Source of the DNA: Rubrivivax sp.
GTDB taxonomy: Bacteria > Pseudomonadota > Gammaproteobacteria > Burkholderiales > Burkholderiaceae_C
Direction of reading: 5' to 3'
DNA length: 64,000 bases
NCBI GenBank assembly: GCA_016719535.1
Contig: JADJYX010000017.1
Location: 186,001-250,000, forward strand
Below the pieces are notes generated by a model, which had not been told where the DNA came from, did no database searches, and saw only the letters and a list, made by a program, of their open reading frames with translations. This document shows, in pieces, positions 38,665 to 50,847 of the stretch. The translations under genes and the position numbers were made by a program. The stretch's first letter is position 1. Each line of letters opens with the position of its first letter.

Positions 38665-39086
38665 TGGCCGATTCGAACCCACCCGACCGCATGCGCCTGG
38701 ACAAATGGCTCTGGGCGGCGCGCTTCTACAAGACCCGTTCGCTCGCCGCCGAGGAGATCGGCAAGGGCCGCATCACCGTCAACGAGCAGGCGGCCAAGGC
38801 CGCGCGCGAGTTGCGCGTGGGTGACCGGCTGGCGCTGCGCCAGGGCCCCGTGACGCGCGTGGTGCGCGTGTGCGGACTCAGCCCCCTGCGCGGCCCGGCA
38901 CCGGTGGCGCAGGCCCTGTACGAAGAGACGGCCGAGAGCGTCGCCGCGCGCGAGGCCGCCGCCGCCCAGCGCCGGCTGGGGGTGGAGCCGGCCGATGCGC
39001 TGCAGCAGGGCCGCCCGACCAAGCGCGACCGCCGCCAGCTGGCCGACTGGAACCGCTGGAGCGCCAGCGTCGACGACACCGGCTGA
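38664..39086 (+). CDS. hslR: Ribosome-associated heat shock protein 15 (S4 domain)
   Basis: RNA-binding protein of 140 residues that recycles stalled 50S subunits carrying nascent chains. The S4 domain is RMRLDKWLWAARFYKTRSLAAEEIGKGRITVN, followed by a basic C-terminal tail with KRDRRQL. Its ATG overlaps the tctE stop by one base (TGATG). It sits before grpE, but the heat-shock promoter lies between them, so it need not be part of the heat-shock operon. Confidence 0.92.
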   Translation: MADSNPPDRMRLDKWLWAARFYKTRSLAAEEIGKGRITVNEQAAKAARELRVGDRLALRQGPVTRVVRVCGLSPLRGPAPVAQALYEETAESVAAREAAAAQRRLGVEPADALQQGRPTKRDRRQLADWNRWSASVDDTG

Positions 39087-39124
39087 CCCCCCGCGGCCGG
39101 CCGCGCCGGAACGAAAAATCCCCT

Positions 39125-39152
39125 CTTGAAACACGGGATGCTGTCCCCACCT
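39125..39152 (+). promoter_or_regulatory. Sigma-32 heat-shock promoter of grpE
   Basis: CTTGAAA (39125-39131), 13 bases, and CCCCACCT (39145-39152) match the sigma-32 consensus closely. It excludes two upstream readings of grpE, since the TTG at 39126 is inside the -35 element and the ATG at 39138 is in its spacer. Confidence 0.8.
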
Positions 39153-39179
39153 CCTCGGGCGTTCAGCCATTCCCCGCAC

Positions 39180-39713
39180 ATGACCCCCGACATGAACCCC
39201 CCGCCGCCGGCCGATCAGGCCCCGTCCGGGCCGGCCACGGCCGAGCCCGCTGCCCCGTCCCTCGAAACCCAGCTGGCCGAACTGCAGGCCAGGCAGGGCG
39301 AGATGACCGACGCCTACCTGCGCGCCAAGGCCGAGACCGAGAACGTGCGCCGCCGCGCCGAGGACGAAGTGTCGAAGGCGCGCAAGTTCGCCATCGAGGC
39401 CTTCGCCGAAAGCCTGCTGCCGGTGATGGACAGCCTGCAGGCGGCACTGGCGATCCAGAACGCAACCACCGAGCAGATGCGCGAGGGCGTCGACGCCACG
39501 CTGCGACAGCTGACCGCGGCGCTCGAGCGCAACAAGGTCGTGCAGATCGCGCCGCCCGCCGGTACCCGATTCGACCCCCACCAGCACCAGGCCATCAGCG
39601 TCGTGCCGGCGCAGCAGGAGGCCAACACCGTGGTCGGCGTGCTGCAGAAGGGCTACCTGATCGCCGACCGCGTGCTGCGGCCGGCCCTCGTGACGGTGGC
39701 CGCACCGCAGTGA
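39180..39713 (+). CDS. grpE: Nucleotide exchange factor GrpE
   Basis: Dimeric co-chaperone that swaps ADP for ATP on DnaK. The 177-residue protein has a disordered proline-rich N-terminus, a long helix (about 30-90) for dimer formation, and a beta-domain with the end motif GTRFDPHQHQAISVVP and GYLIADRVLRPALVTV. Earlier in-frame starts fall on the heat-shock promoter, so ATG 39180 is preferred; ATG 39192 is also possible. It leads the grpE-dnaK-dnaJ run. Confidence 0.92.
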   Translation: MTPDMNPPPPADQAPSGPATAEPAAPSLETQLAELQARQGEMTDAYLRAKAETENVRRRAEDEVSKARKFAIEAFAESLLPVMDSLQAALAIQNATTEQMREGVDATLRQLTAALERNKVVQIAPPAGTRFDPHQHQAISVVPAQQEANTVVGVLQKGYLIADRVLRPALVTVAAPQ

Positions 39714-39799
39714 TGCCGGCCTCCGCCCGGCGCCCTTGAAAAGCAGCGCCGCCAGCCGCAACTCGACGACAACGAAATTCCAGTTTCAGGAGCACTCAG

Positions 39800-41740
<1,941 letters not shown>

Positions 41741-41776
41741 TAAGCCGGACAGCCCTCGCGGGCTGCCGGCCTATCT

Positions 41777-41830
41777 CGCCGCGTTGGACGTGACAGGCTG
41801 CGCCTGCAGCTCAACGCGGCGGTTTTCTTT
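41777..41830 (+). terminator. Terminator-like hairpin between dnaK and dnaJ
   Basis: CGCCGCGTTG (41777-41786) pairs perfectly with CAACGCGGCG (41812-41821). Inside is a second stem, CAGGC-TGC-GCCTG. The outer stem is followed by GTTTTCTTT. It may stop part of the transcripts and keep DnaJ below DnaK. Confidence 0.6.
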
Positions 41831-41849
41831 CGCTGACTGCAAAAAAACC

Positions 41850-42998
41850 ATGGCAAAGCGCGACTACTACGACGTCCTCGGCGTCCCCAAGAACGCCTCG
41901 GACGACGACATCAAGAAGGCCTACCGCAAGCTGGCCATGAAGCACCACCCGGACCGCAACCAGGGTGACGATGCGAAGAAGGCCGAGGAGAAGTTCAAGG
42001 AGGCCAAGGAGGCCTACGAGATGCTCTCCGACGCGCAAAAGCGCGCGGCCTACGACCAGTTCGGCCATGCCGGCGTCGACCCCAGCATGGGCGGCGGGCG
42101 TGGCGGCCCCGGGCCCGAGGGCTTCGGCGGCTTTGCCGAGGCCTTCGGCGACATCTTCGGCGACATCTTCGGCGGTGCCGGTGGCGGGCGCCGTGGCGGC
42201 GGCGGCCAGCAGGTCTACCGCGGCAGCGACCTCAGCTATGCGATGGAGATCACGCTCGAGGAAGCGGCCGGCGGCAAGGACACGCAGATCCGCATCCCGA
42301 GCTGGGACCACTGCGACACCTGCAACGGCACCGGCGCCAAGCCCGGCACCAGCGCCAAGACCTGCCCCAGCTGCAACGGTGCCGGCACGGTGCACCTGCG
42401 CCAGGGCTTCTTCAGCATCCAGCAGACCTGCCCGCATTGCCGCGGCAGCGGCAAGATCATCCCCGACCCGTGCACCACCTGCAACGGCGCCGGCAAGGTC
42501 AAGCGCCAGAAGACGCTGGAGGTCAAGATCCCCGCCGGCATCAACGAGGGCATGCGCATCCGCTCGGCCGGCAACGGCGAGCCCGGCACCAACGGCGGCC
42601 CGCCGGGCGACCTGTACATCGAGATCCGCATCAAGCAGCACGAGATCTTCGAGCGCGACGGCGACGACCTGCACTGCACGGTGCCGGTGGGCCTGACGCT
42701 GGCGGCGCTGGGCGGCGCCATCGAGGTGCCCACGCTGGCGGGCAAGGCCGAGATCGACCTGCCCGAGGGCACGCAGCACGGCAAGACCTTCCGCCTGCGC
42801 GGCAAGGGCATCAAGGGCATCCGCTCGAGCTACCCGGGTGACCTGTATTGCCACATCACGGTGGAGACGCCGGTCAAGCTGACCGAGCACCAGCGCAAGC
42901 TGCTGAAGGAACTGGAAGAGTCTTTCCGCAAGGGCGGCGACAAGCATTCGCCCAACGCCAAGAGCTGGACCGACCGCGTCAAGGACCTGTTCAAGTAG
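41850..42998 (+). CDS. dnaJ: Chaperone DnaJ (Hsp40)
   Basis: Co-chaperone of 382 residues that delivers substrates and stimulates DnaK. The J domain holds the HPD motif in KHHPDRNQ, followed by a Gly/Phe region. The zinc region has four CxxCxGxG repeats: CDTCNGTG, CPSCNGAG, CPHCRGSG and CTTCNGAG. Substrate-binding domains follow. The ATG at 41850 comes after a run of A. The gene ends by overlapping the convergent radical SAM gene by eight bases. Confidence 0.98.
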   Translation: MAKRDYYDVLGVPKNASDDDIKKAYRKLAMKHHPDRNQGDDAKKAEEKFKEAKEAYEMLSDAQKRAAYDQFGHAGVDPSMGGGRGGPGPEGFGGFAEAFGDIFGDIFGGAGGGRRGGGGQQVYRGSDLSYAMEITLEEAAGGKDTQIRIPSWDHCDTCNGTGAKPGTSAKTCPSCNGAGTVHLRQGFFSIQQTCPHCRGSGKIIPDPCTTCNGAGKVKRQKTLEVKIPAGINEGMRIRSAGNGEPGTNGGPPGDLYIEIRIKQHEIFERDGDDLHCTVPVGLTLAALGGAIEVPTLAGKAEIDLPEGTQHGKTFRLRGKGIKGIRSSYPGDLYCHITVETPVKLTEHQRKLLKELEESFRKGGDKHSPNAKSWTDRVKDLFK

Positions 42999-44127
42999 GC
43001 GGAAACAGGCTGGCCTGCACCGGCATGGCGGCTGCCTGCGCGCCGCCGCGCCGGAACTGCGTGAGGTCGAGTTCGACCCGCTGGCGATGGAGCCCCAGCC
43101 GGGAACAGGCCTTGTGGAAGCGCTGGCGCAGCAACTGCGCCCAGGTGCCCTGCCCCGTCATGCGTGCGCCGAATGCGGAATCGTTGTCCTTGCCGCCGCG
43201 CAGGTCGCGGATGCGCGCCATGATGCGACCGGCCCGTTCGGGCACATGCTGCTGCAGCCAGTGCTGGAACAGCGGATTGACCTCCCAGGGCAGGCGCAGC
43301 ACGATGCTGAAGGCCGAGGTCGCGCCCGCCTCGCGTGCGGCTTCGAGGATGCGTTCGAGCTCGGGTTCGTTGAGAAAGGGGATCACCGGTGACACGCTCA
43401 CGCCCACCGGGATGCCGGCATCGGCCAGCGCGCGAAGCGTGCGCAACCGCCGCTGAGGGGATGCGGCGCGCGGCTCCAGCACGCGGGCGAGTTGCGGGTC
43501 GAGCGTGGTGATCGACACGTACACCGCGGCCAGCCGGTCGGCCGCCATCGGCGCGATGAGGTCGATGTCGCGCTCGACACCGGCTGACTTGGTGATCAGC
43601 GAAAACGGATGCCGATGCTCGGCCAGCACCTCGATCAGCGAGCGCGTGATGCGCAGCCGCCGCTCCACCGGCTGGTAGGCATCGGTGGCCGATCCGATGT
43701 TGAGCAGCAGCGGCTCGTAGCCGCGATGGGCGAAGGCGGCGCGCAGCCGCTCGGCGGCATTGACCTTGGCGACGATGCGCGTCTCGAAGTCCAGCCCCGG
43801 CGACAGGTTGAGGTAACTGTGCGTCGGCCGTGCATAGCAGTAGATGCAGCCATGCTCGCAGCCGCGGTACGGGTTGATCGACAGGTCGAAGCCGATGTCG
43901 GGTGAGTCGTTGCCCGCCAGGATGGACCTGACCTGTTCCTCGATGATCTGCGTCTGCGGGGCCAGCACCTCTTCGCGGGCGGCCTGCTCCAGCGTGCCCC
44001 AGCCGTCGTCGAAAGTCTCGCGCCGGCTGCTGCTGAAGCGGTGCTCCAGCGCCCACATCGTGCCGCGGCCCTTGCGCGGGGCGTCGAACAGGGTGGCGGC
44101 GTCGGGGCTCGGGGATGGCGCAGACAT
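42991..44127 (-). CDS. PA0069-family radical SAM protein (spore photoproduct lyase-like)
   Basis: Iron-sulfur radical enzyme of 378 residues. The cluster cysteines are Cys90, Cys94 and Cys97 in RGCEHGCIYCYAR. The rest resembles spore photoproduct lyase-type radical SAM proteins, and relatives are often annotated as PA0069 family. Biological substrate is unknown; DNA repair is a reasonable guess. An 18-base LexA-like palindrome touches the ATG, and no ribosome-binding site is seen. From memory, PA0069 belongs to the LexA regulon of Pseudomonas aeruginosa, which fits. Confidence 0.88.
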   Translation of the reverse strand: MSAPSPSPDAATLFDAPRKGRGTMWALEHRFSSSRRETFDDGWGTLEQAAREEVLAPQTQIIEEQVRSILAGNDSPDIGFDLSINPYRGCEHGCIYCYARPTHSYLNLSPGLDFETRIVAKVNAAERLRAAFAHRGYEPLLLNIGSATDAYQPVERRLRITRSLIEVLAEHRHPFSLITKSAGVERDIDLIAPMAADRLAAVYVSITTLDPQLARVLEPRAASPQRRLRTLRALADAGIPVGVSVSPVIPFLNEPELERILEAAREAGATSAFSIVLRLPWEVNPLFQHWLQQHVPERAGRIMARIRDLRGGKDNDSAFGARMTGQGTWAQLLRQRFHKACSRLGLHRQRVELDLTQFRRGGAQAAAMPVQASLFPPT

Positions 44128-44145
44128 ACTGGATATTTATCCAGT
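44128..44145 (-). promoter_or_regulatory. LexA-like box abutting the radical SAM start codon
   Basis: ACTGGATATTTATCCAGT is a perfect palindrome except for the central TT, with the LexA spacing CTG-N10-CAG. On the minus strand its GATAAA could serve as -10 element. Its end is immediately next to the ATG at 44127. Confidence 0.6.
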
Positions 44146-44192
44146 GATCGACTGCTGTCAAGCGGCCCCTTGCCGGGCCCGCACGCGCCGGC

Positions 44193-45611
44193 TCAATACT
44201 CGCTGCCGATGCTGCCGGGGGCCAGGTTGTCGAACTTGGTCAGCGGCTTCAGGAAGGTCAGCTTGACCGTGCCCACCGGGCCGTTGCGCTGCTTGCCGAT
44301 GACGATCTCGGCCACGCCCGGCTCCTTGCTGTCCTTGTTGTAGTACTCGTCGCGGTAGATGAACATGATGACGTCGGCGTCCTGCTCGATGGCGCCGGAT
44401 TCGCGCAGGTCGCTCATCATCGGCCGCTTGTCGGTGCGCGACTCCACCGATCGGTTGAGCTGCGACAGCGCGATCACCGGGCATTGCAGTTCCTTGGCCA
44501 GCGCCTTCAGGCCGCGGCTGATCTCGCCGATCTCGGTGGCGCGGTTCTCGTCGCTGCTGCCGCCGTTGCCGCTCATCAGCTGCAGGTAGTCGACGACGAT
44601 CAGGCCCAGCGTGCCGCCGAACTGGCGCGCCATGCGGCGCGCGCGTGCGCGCAGCTCCGACGAGTTGAGCGCCGGCGTCTCGTCGATGAAGACCGACACG
44701 TTGCGCAGCCGGTCGACCGCATCGGCCAGGCGCTCCCAGTCCTGGTCGCTGAGCCGACCGGTGCGCAAGCCCGACTGGTCGATGCGGCCGAGCGAGCCGA
44801 CCATGCGCAGCGCCAGCTGCGAGGCACCCATTTCCATCGAGAACACCAGCACCGGCAGGCCCTCGGCCACCGCCACGTGCTCGGCGATGTTGAGCGCGAA
44901 CGCCGTCTTGCCCATCGACGGCCGCGCCGCCAGCACGATGAGGTCGCCCTTCTGCAAGCCGGCGGTCATGCGGTCGAGGTCGTAGAAGCCGGTGCGCACG
45001 CCGGTCACCTCCTCGGCGCCGTTCTCGTGCAGCTCGTTGACGCGATCGAGCAGCGCGACGACGAGCTTGTCCATGCTCTGGAAGCCCTGGCGCTGGCGCG
45101 AGCCCTCCTCGCCGATCTTGAAGATGCGCCCTTCGGCCTCGTCGAGGATCTGCGTCACCGGCCGGCCCTGCGGATTGAACGCGGTGGTGGCGATCTCGTC
45201 GCTGGCGGCGATCAGCTTGCGCAGGATGGCGCGCTCGCGCACGATCTCGGCATAACGCCGCATGTTGGCGGCACTGGGTACGCTCTGCGCCAGCGCATTC
45301 AGGTAGGCCAGGCCGCCGCAGTCCTCGGCCTTGCCCAGCGACTGCAACTGCTCGAAGACGGTGATCACGTCGGCCGGCTTGGTGGCATTGATGAGCGCGC
45401 CGATGGCGGCGAAGATCTGCTTGTGTTCGTAGCGGTAGAAGTCGCTGTCGGTGAGCAGGTCGGCGGCACGGTCCCAGGCCAGGTTGTCAAGCAGCAATCC
45501 GCCGAGCACGCTCTGCTCGGCCTCCGCCGAGTGAGGCGGCACGCGCAGGCGGGCCACCTCGTCGTCGCGCGGCAGGGCGGATGAATCGCGGGGATCGGAC
45601 AGCATCGTCAT
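44193..45611 (-). CDS. dnaB: Replicative DNA helicase DnaB
   Basis: Hexameric helicase at the replication fork, 472 residues. The N-terminal domain has HSAEAEQSVLGGLLLDN. The RecA-like motor has Walker A ARPSMGKTAFALN, and DYLQLMSG is Walker B; ALSQLNRSVE and RESGAIEQDADVI are the later motifs. The start was set at ATG 45611; another ATG two codons later is possible. An intein is not present. It lies downstream of the ribosomal protein genes, separated by 169 bases with a strong hairpin. Confidence 0.97.
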   Translation of the reverse strand: MTMLSDPRDSSALPRDDEVARLRVPPHSAEAEQSVLGGLLLDNLAWDRAADLLTDSDFYRYEHKQIFAAIGALINATKPADVITVFEQLQSLGKAEDCGGLAYLNALAQSVPSAANMRRYAEIVRERAILRKLIAASDEIATTAFNPQGRPVTQILDEAEGRIFKIGEEGSRQRQGFQSMDKLVVALLDRVNELHENGAEEVTGVRTGFYDLDRMTAGLQKGDLIVLAARPSMGKTAFALNIAEHVAVAEGLPVLVFSMEMGASQLALRMVGSLGRIDQSGLRTGRLSDQDWERLADAVDRLRNVSVFIDETPALNSSELRARARRMARQFGGTLGLIVVDYLQLMSGNGGSSDENRATEIGEISRGLKALAKELQCPVIALSQLNRSVESRTDKRPMMSDLRESGAIEQDADVIMFIYRDEYYNKDSKEPGVAEIVIGKQRNGPVGTVKLTFLKPLTKFDNLAPGSIGSEY

Positions 45612-45736
45612 GGCGTGATCATGCAGCAGCCCGGGGTCCGGGCCTGTGGACAAAGCTGGGGGAAAACGGGGAGCAAGCGGGGCGCAAGCGGGAAACACGG
45701 GGGGCCTCAGCCCGCGGACGGGAACCCCGAAACGAC

Positions 45737-45761
45737 GAAGGCCGGCGAGAGCCGGCCCTTC
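45737..45761 (-). terminator. Strong hairpin after rplI
   Basis: GAAGGGCCGGC and GCCGGCCTTC pair around a TCTC tetraloop on the minus strand, 20 bases after the rplI stop. No T-run follows; it is likely a terminator of the Rho-dependent or hairpin-only type, or an mRNA end. Confidence 0.5.
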
Positions 45762-45780
45762 GGGATGGCGCGCTGGCGAC

Positions 45781-46233
45781 TCAGTCGGCCTGCGCCACCA
45801 CCTGCACGTTGACCTCGACCAGCACGTCGGTGTGCGCGGCGACCTGCACCGGGTGCTCGCCCACGGCCTTCAGCGGGCCGTGCGGCATGCGCACCTGGGA
45901 CTTGGCGACCTGCAGACCCATCTTGGTCAGGGCCTCGGCGACGTCGGCATTGGTGACCGAGCCGAACAACCGGCCGTCGACGCCGGCCTTCTGTGCGATG
46001 CGCACCGTCTTGCCCGACAGCTGCTCGCCCAGGGCCTGGGCAGCGGCCAGCTTGGCAGCGGCGACCTTTTCCAGGTCGGCACGGCGGGCTTCGAATTCCT
46101 TGATCGCGGCTTCGGTGGCGCGGCGCGCCAGCTTCTGCGGGATCAGGAAGTTGCGGGCATAGCCTTCCTTGACCTTGACGACATCGCCCAGGTTGCCGAG
46201 CTTGCCGACCTTCTCGAGAAGAATGATTTGCAT
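45781..46233 (-). CDS. rplI: 50S ribosomal protein L9
   Basis: Ribosomal protein of 150 residues, normal length. The N-terminal globular part begins MQIILLEKVGKLGNLGDVV with GYARNFLIPQ, the long helix is in residues 40-75, and the C-terminal domain binds 23S rRNA. It follows rpsR by 13 bases as the last gene of rpsF-priB-rpsR-rplI. Confidence 0.98.
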   Translation of the reverse strand: MQIILLEKVGKLGNLGDVVKVKEGYARNFLIPQKLARRATEAAIKEFEARRADLEKVAAAKLAAAQALGEQLSGKTVRIAQKAGVDGRLFGSVTNADVAEALTKMGLQVAKSQVRMPHGPLKAVGEHPVQVAAHTDVLVEVNVQVVAQAD

Positions 46234-46246
46234 GGTGGCGCTCCGC

Positions 46247-46537
46247 TCAGACCTTGTGTTGATCGGAGTACGGCAGCAGCGCCAGGAAGCGGGCGCGCTT
46301 GATCGCCGTGGTCAGCTGGCGCTGATAGAACGCGCGCGTGCCCGTCAGGCGGGCCGGCGTGATCTTGCCGTTCTCGCCGACGAAATCGCGCAGGATGTCG
46401 ATTTCCTTGTAGTCGATGTGCTCGACATTGGCGACCGTGAAGCGGCAGAACCGCTTGCGGCGGAACAGCAGCGACTGCGTGTTGCGCTTCGGGCGCTTGT
46501 CCTTGGAACCACGACCTTTACCGCGGGGTGGGGGCAT
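46247..46537 (-). CDS. rpsR: 30S ribosomal protein S18
   Basis: Small-subunit protein of 96 residues that pairs with S6 on 16S rRNA. The core is RRKRFCRFTVANVEHIDYKEIDILRDFV and the end TTAIKRARFLALLPYSD. The front (PPRGKGRGSKDKRPKRN) is a basic tail longer than in E. coli. It starts 42 bases after the priB stop. Confidence 0.97.
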   Translation of the reverse strand: MPPPRGKGRGSKDKRPKRNTQSLLFRRKRFCRFTVANVEHIDYKEIDILRDFVGENGKITPARLTGTRAFYQRQLTTAIKRARFLALLPYSDQHKV

Positions 46538-46579
46538 GAAAGACCTCCGTAAACCTGTATCGAAACCGAATGGGACGGG

Positions 46580-46870
46580 TCAGCCTGAGCGGTCGACCTG
46601 CGTGATGTGGAAGCGCAGTCCGCGTCCGTTGCGTGCACTGGTGACGAAGCCGGCGAACAGCGCCGCGTCACCGAGGGCCATCGCCGTGAGCGTCTGCGTC
46701 ACCTCGCCGATCGCCACCGCGCGCATCTCCATGAAGACCTTGCGGGGCAGACCGTTCTCGCTCAGCTCCGACTCGTGCTTCAACCCGACGTCCAGAGCCG
46801 GCAGACCGGCCGGCGTGTAACGCATCGCTGCCCGGTCGACCAGTTGCGCGGTCAGCAGCAACCGGTTCAT
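46580..46870 (-). CDS. priB: Primosomal replication protein N
   Basis: OB-fold single-stranded DNA binding protein of 96 residues, partner of PriA in restart of stalled forks. The pattern NRLLLTAQLVDRAAMRYTPAG and RFHITQVDRSG matches PriB. It lies between rpsF and rpsR, which is the standard order. Confidence 0.92.
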   Translation of the reverse strand: MNRLLLTAQLVDRAAMRYTPAGLPALDVGLKHESELSENGLPRKVFMEMRAVAIGEVTQTLTAMALGDAALFAGFVTSARNGRGLRFHITQVDRSG

Positions 46871-46913
46871 CGGACAGGCGACGCCTTGGCATCAACGGAC
46901 CCGAGGCCGCGCC

Positions 46914-47276
46914 TCAGGCCGTGGCCTCCTGGCGCTCCTTGCGAGCCTCTTCGCGCTCGACGGCCTTCATCATCACCGACGGCGTCGCGACGGCCTTGTC
47001 CATCTTGACGGTCAGGTGGCGCAGCACGGCGTCGTTGAAGCGGAAGCCGGTCTCGAGTTCGTTCAGCGTTTCCTTGCTGCACTCGATATTCAGGCACAGG
47101 TAATGCGCCTTGGCCAGCTTCTGGATCAGGTACGCCAGCTGACGACGGCCCCAGTCCTCGACCCGGTGCACCTTGCCGCCAGCGGCGGTGACCAGGCCCT
47201 TGTAACGTTCCAGCATGGCCGGAACCTGTTCGCTCTGATCCGGGTGGATCAGAAGAACGATCTCGTAATGACGCAT
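46914..47276 (-). CDS. rpsF: 30S ribosomal protein S6
   Basis: Ribosomal protein of 120 residues, first gene of the rpsF-priB-rpsR-rplI operon. MRHYEIVLLIHPDQSEQVPAML and EDWGRRQLAYLIQKLAKAHY match. GAGGAG precedes the ATG at 47276 with seven bases between. The leader holds two hairpins and lies just downstream of the ppsA terminator. Confidence 0.98.
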   Translation of the reverse strand: MRHYEIVLLIHPDQSEQVPAMLERYKGLVTAAGGKVHRVEDWGRRQLAYLIQKLAKAHYLCLNIECSKETLNELETGFRFNDAVLRHLTVKMDKAVATPSVMMKAVEREEARKERQEATA

Positions 47277-47292
47277 GAACACTCCTCGTGGA

Positions 47293-47342
47293 TTCCTGTG
47301 GCAGGAAGCCGCCCCATCTGCGTCTCCGGACCAGCGTCCAGA
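47293..47342 (-). promoter_or_regulatory. Structured rpsF leader (two hairpins)
   Basis: On the minus strand, TCTGGAC/GTCCGGA (47325-47342, loop GCTG) and TTCCTG/CAGGAA (47293-47307, loop CCA) form successive stems before the ribosome-binding site. S6 with S18 controls its operon through such leaders in many bacteria; whether this one contains the binding site is not clear. Confidence 0.4.
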
Positions 47343-47360
47343 AGAAGGGTGCGGCAAGGG

Positions 47361-47385
47361 AAAAGCCCGCGAGTATACCGCGGGC
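47361..47385 (-). terminator. Rho-independent terminator of ppsA
   Basis: GCCCGCG/CGCGGGC form a perfect 7-bp stem around GTATACT, followed by TTTT on the minus strand, 20 bases after the ppsA stop. Confidence 0.85.
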
Positions 47386-47404
47386 CAGAAACCGGTGCTG
47401 ATTC

Positions 47405-49816
<2,412 letters not shown>

Positions 49817-50022
49817 GGGAAAGCTCCGAGACGTGAATAAACCGGTGCTTCCGCATGCGCGCACGAACCACGCACCAAGGTGCTTGTGGATTCGAATGAA
49901 TGACCCTGGGAGTTCATGCGCGGCCTGAGACGGGCTGGAGGCGGAAAGTTGGACCGGATTCTAGGGACTTCTTCCTTATGATGACCAGACCGTCGGGTCG
50001 GCCGCGAACGAGTTGGAGCCTC

Positions 50023-50847
50023 ATGCCAGAACGAACCGTATTCTTCGTCTCGGACGGCACCGGCATCGCCGCCGAGACCTTCGGCAATGCCATCCTGGCG
50101 CAGTTTCCGGCCAAGCCGCGCCATGTGCGCCGCCCCTTCATCGACAGTGTCGAGAAGGCCGCCCAGGTGGCCGCCGAAATCGACGACACCGCGGCACGCG
50201 AGGGCAAGCGGCCGATCGTCTTCATCACCCTGGTACGCGACGAGGTGCGCGACATCATCGCCAGCCCGCGCTGCAGGGGCCTGGTGCTGGACATGTTCCG
50301 CAGCTTCGTCGAACCGCTCGAGGACGAATTCGGCGTCAAGAGCAACCACCGCATCGGGCGCTTTTCCGACGCCAGCCAGAGCGCCGAATACAACGACCGC
50401 ATCGAGGCCATCAATTTCAGCCTCGCGCACGACGACGGCCAGTCGGCGCGCAACCTCGACATCGCCGACGTCATCCTGGTCGGCGTCAGCCGCAGCGGCA
50501 AGACACCCACCTCGCTCTACCTGGCCATGCAGCACGGCATCAAGGCCGCCAACTACCCGCTGATCCCCGACGATTTCGAGCGCGGCAGGCTGCCGTCGAC
50601 GCTGGCGCCGCACAAGCGCAAGTGCTTCGGGCTGACCATCGACCCCGAGCGGCTGGCCCAGATCCGCCACGAGCGCCGACCGGCCAGCCGCTATGCGTCG
50701 ATCGAGAACTGCCGCTACGAGGTCAACGAGGCCGAGGCGATGATGCGCCGCGAGGGCATCGCCTGGCTGTCGTCGACGCACAAGTCGATCGAGGAGATCG
50801 CGACGACGATCCTGCGCGACCTGCGGCCCGACCGGCTCATCTACTGA
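50023..50847 (+). CDS. ppsR: PEP synthase regulatory kinase/phosphotransferase
   Basis: DUF299 protein of 274 residues that inactivates PpsA by ADP-dependent phosphorylation and reactivates it by phosphate-dependent dephosphorylation. The P-loop is VGVSRSGKTPTS and the N-terminus is FFVSDGTGIAAETFGNAIL. A GGAG ribosome-binding site is six bases before the ATG. Divergent from ppsA across 206 bases, in which I see no clear promoter hexamers. Its end overlaps the end of the RNA methyltransferase gene by seven bases. Confidence 0.97.
   Translation: MPERTVFFVSDGTGIAAETFGNAILAQFPAKPRHVRRPFIDSVEKAAQVAAEIDDTAAREGKRPIVFITLVRDEVRDIIASPRCRGLVLDMFRSFVEPLEDEFGVKSNHRIGRFSDASQSAEYNDRIEAINFSLAHDDGQSARNLDIADVILVGVSRSGKTPTSLYLAMQHGIKAANYPLIPDDFERGRLPSTLAPHKRKCFGLTIDPERLAQIRHERRPASRYASIENCRYEVNEAEAMMRREGIAWLSSTHKSIEEIATTILRDLRPDRLIY

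Noticed and set aside
39734..39799. A second heat-shock promoter before dnaK
   Set aside because: Only the CTTGAAA half is present; no CCCCAT-type -10 lies 13-14 bases downstream.
47372..47377. TATACT in the ppsA terminator loop as rpsF promoter
   Set aside because: No -35 hexamer at 16-18 bases and it lies inside a strong hairpin. Left as a remote possibility only.
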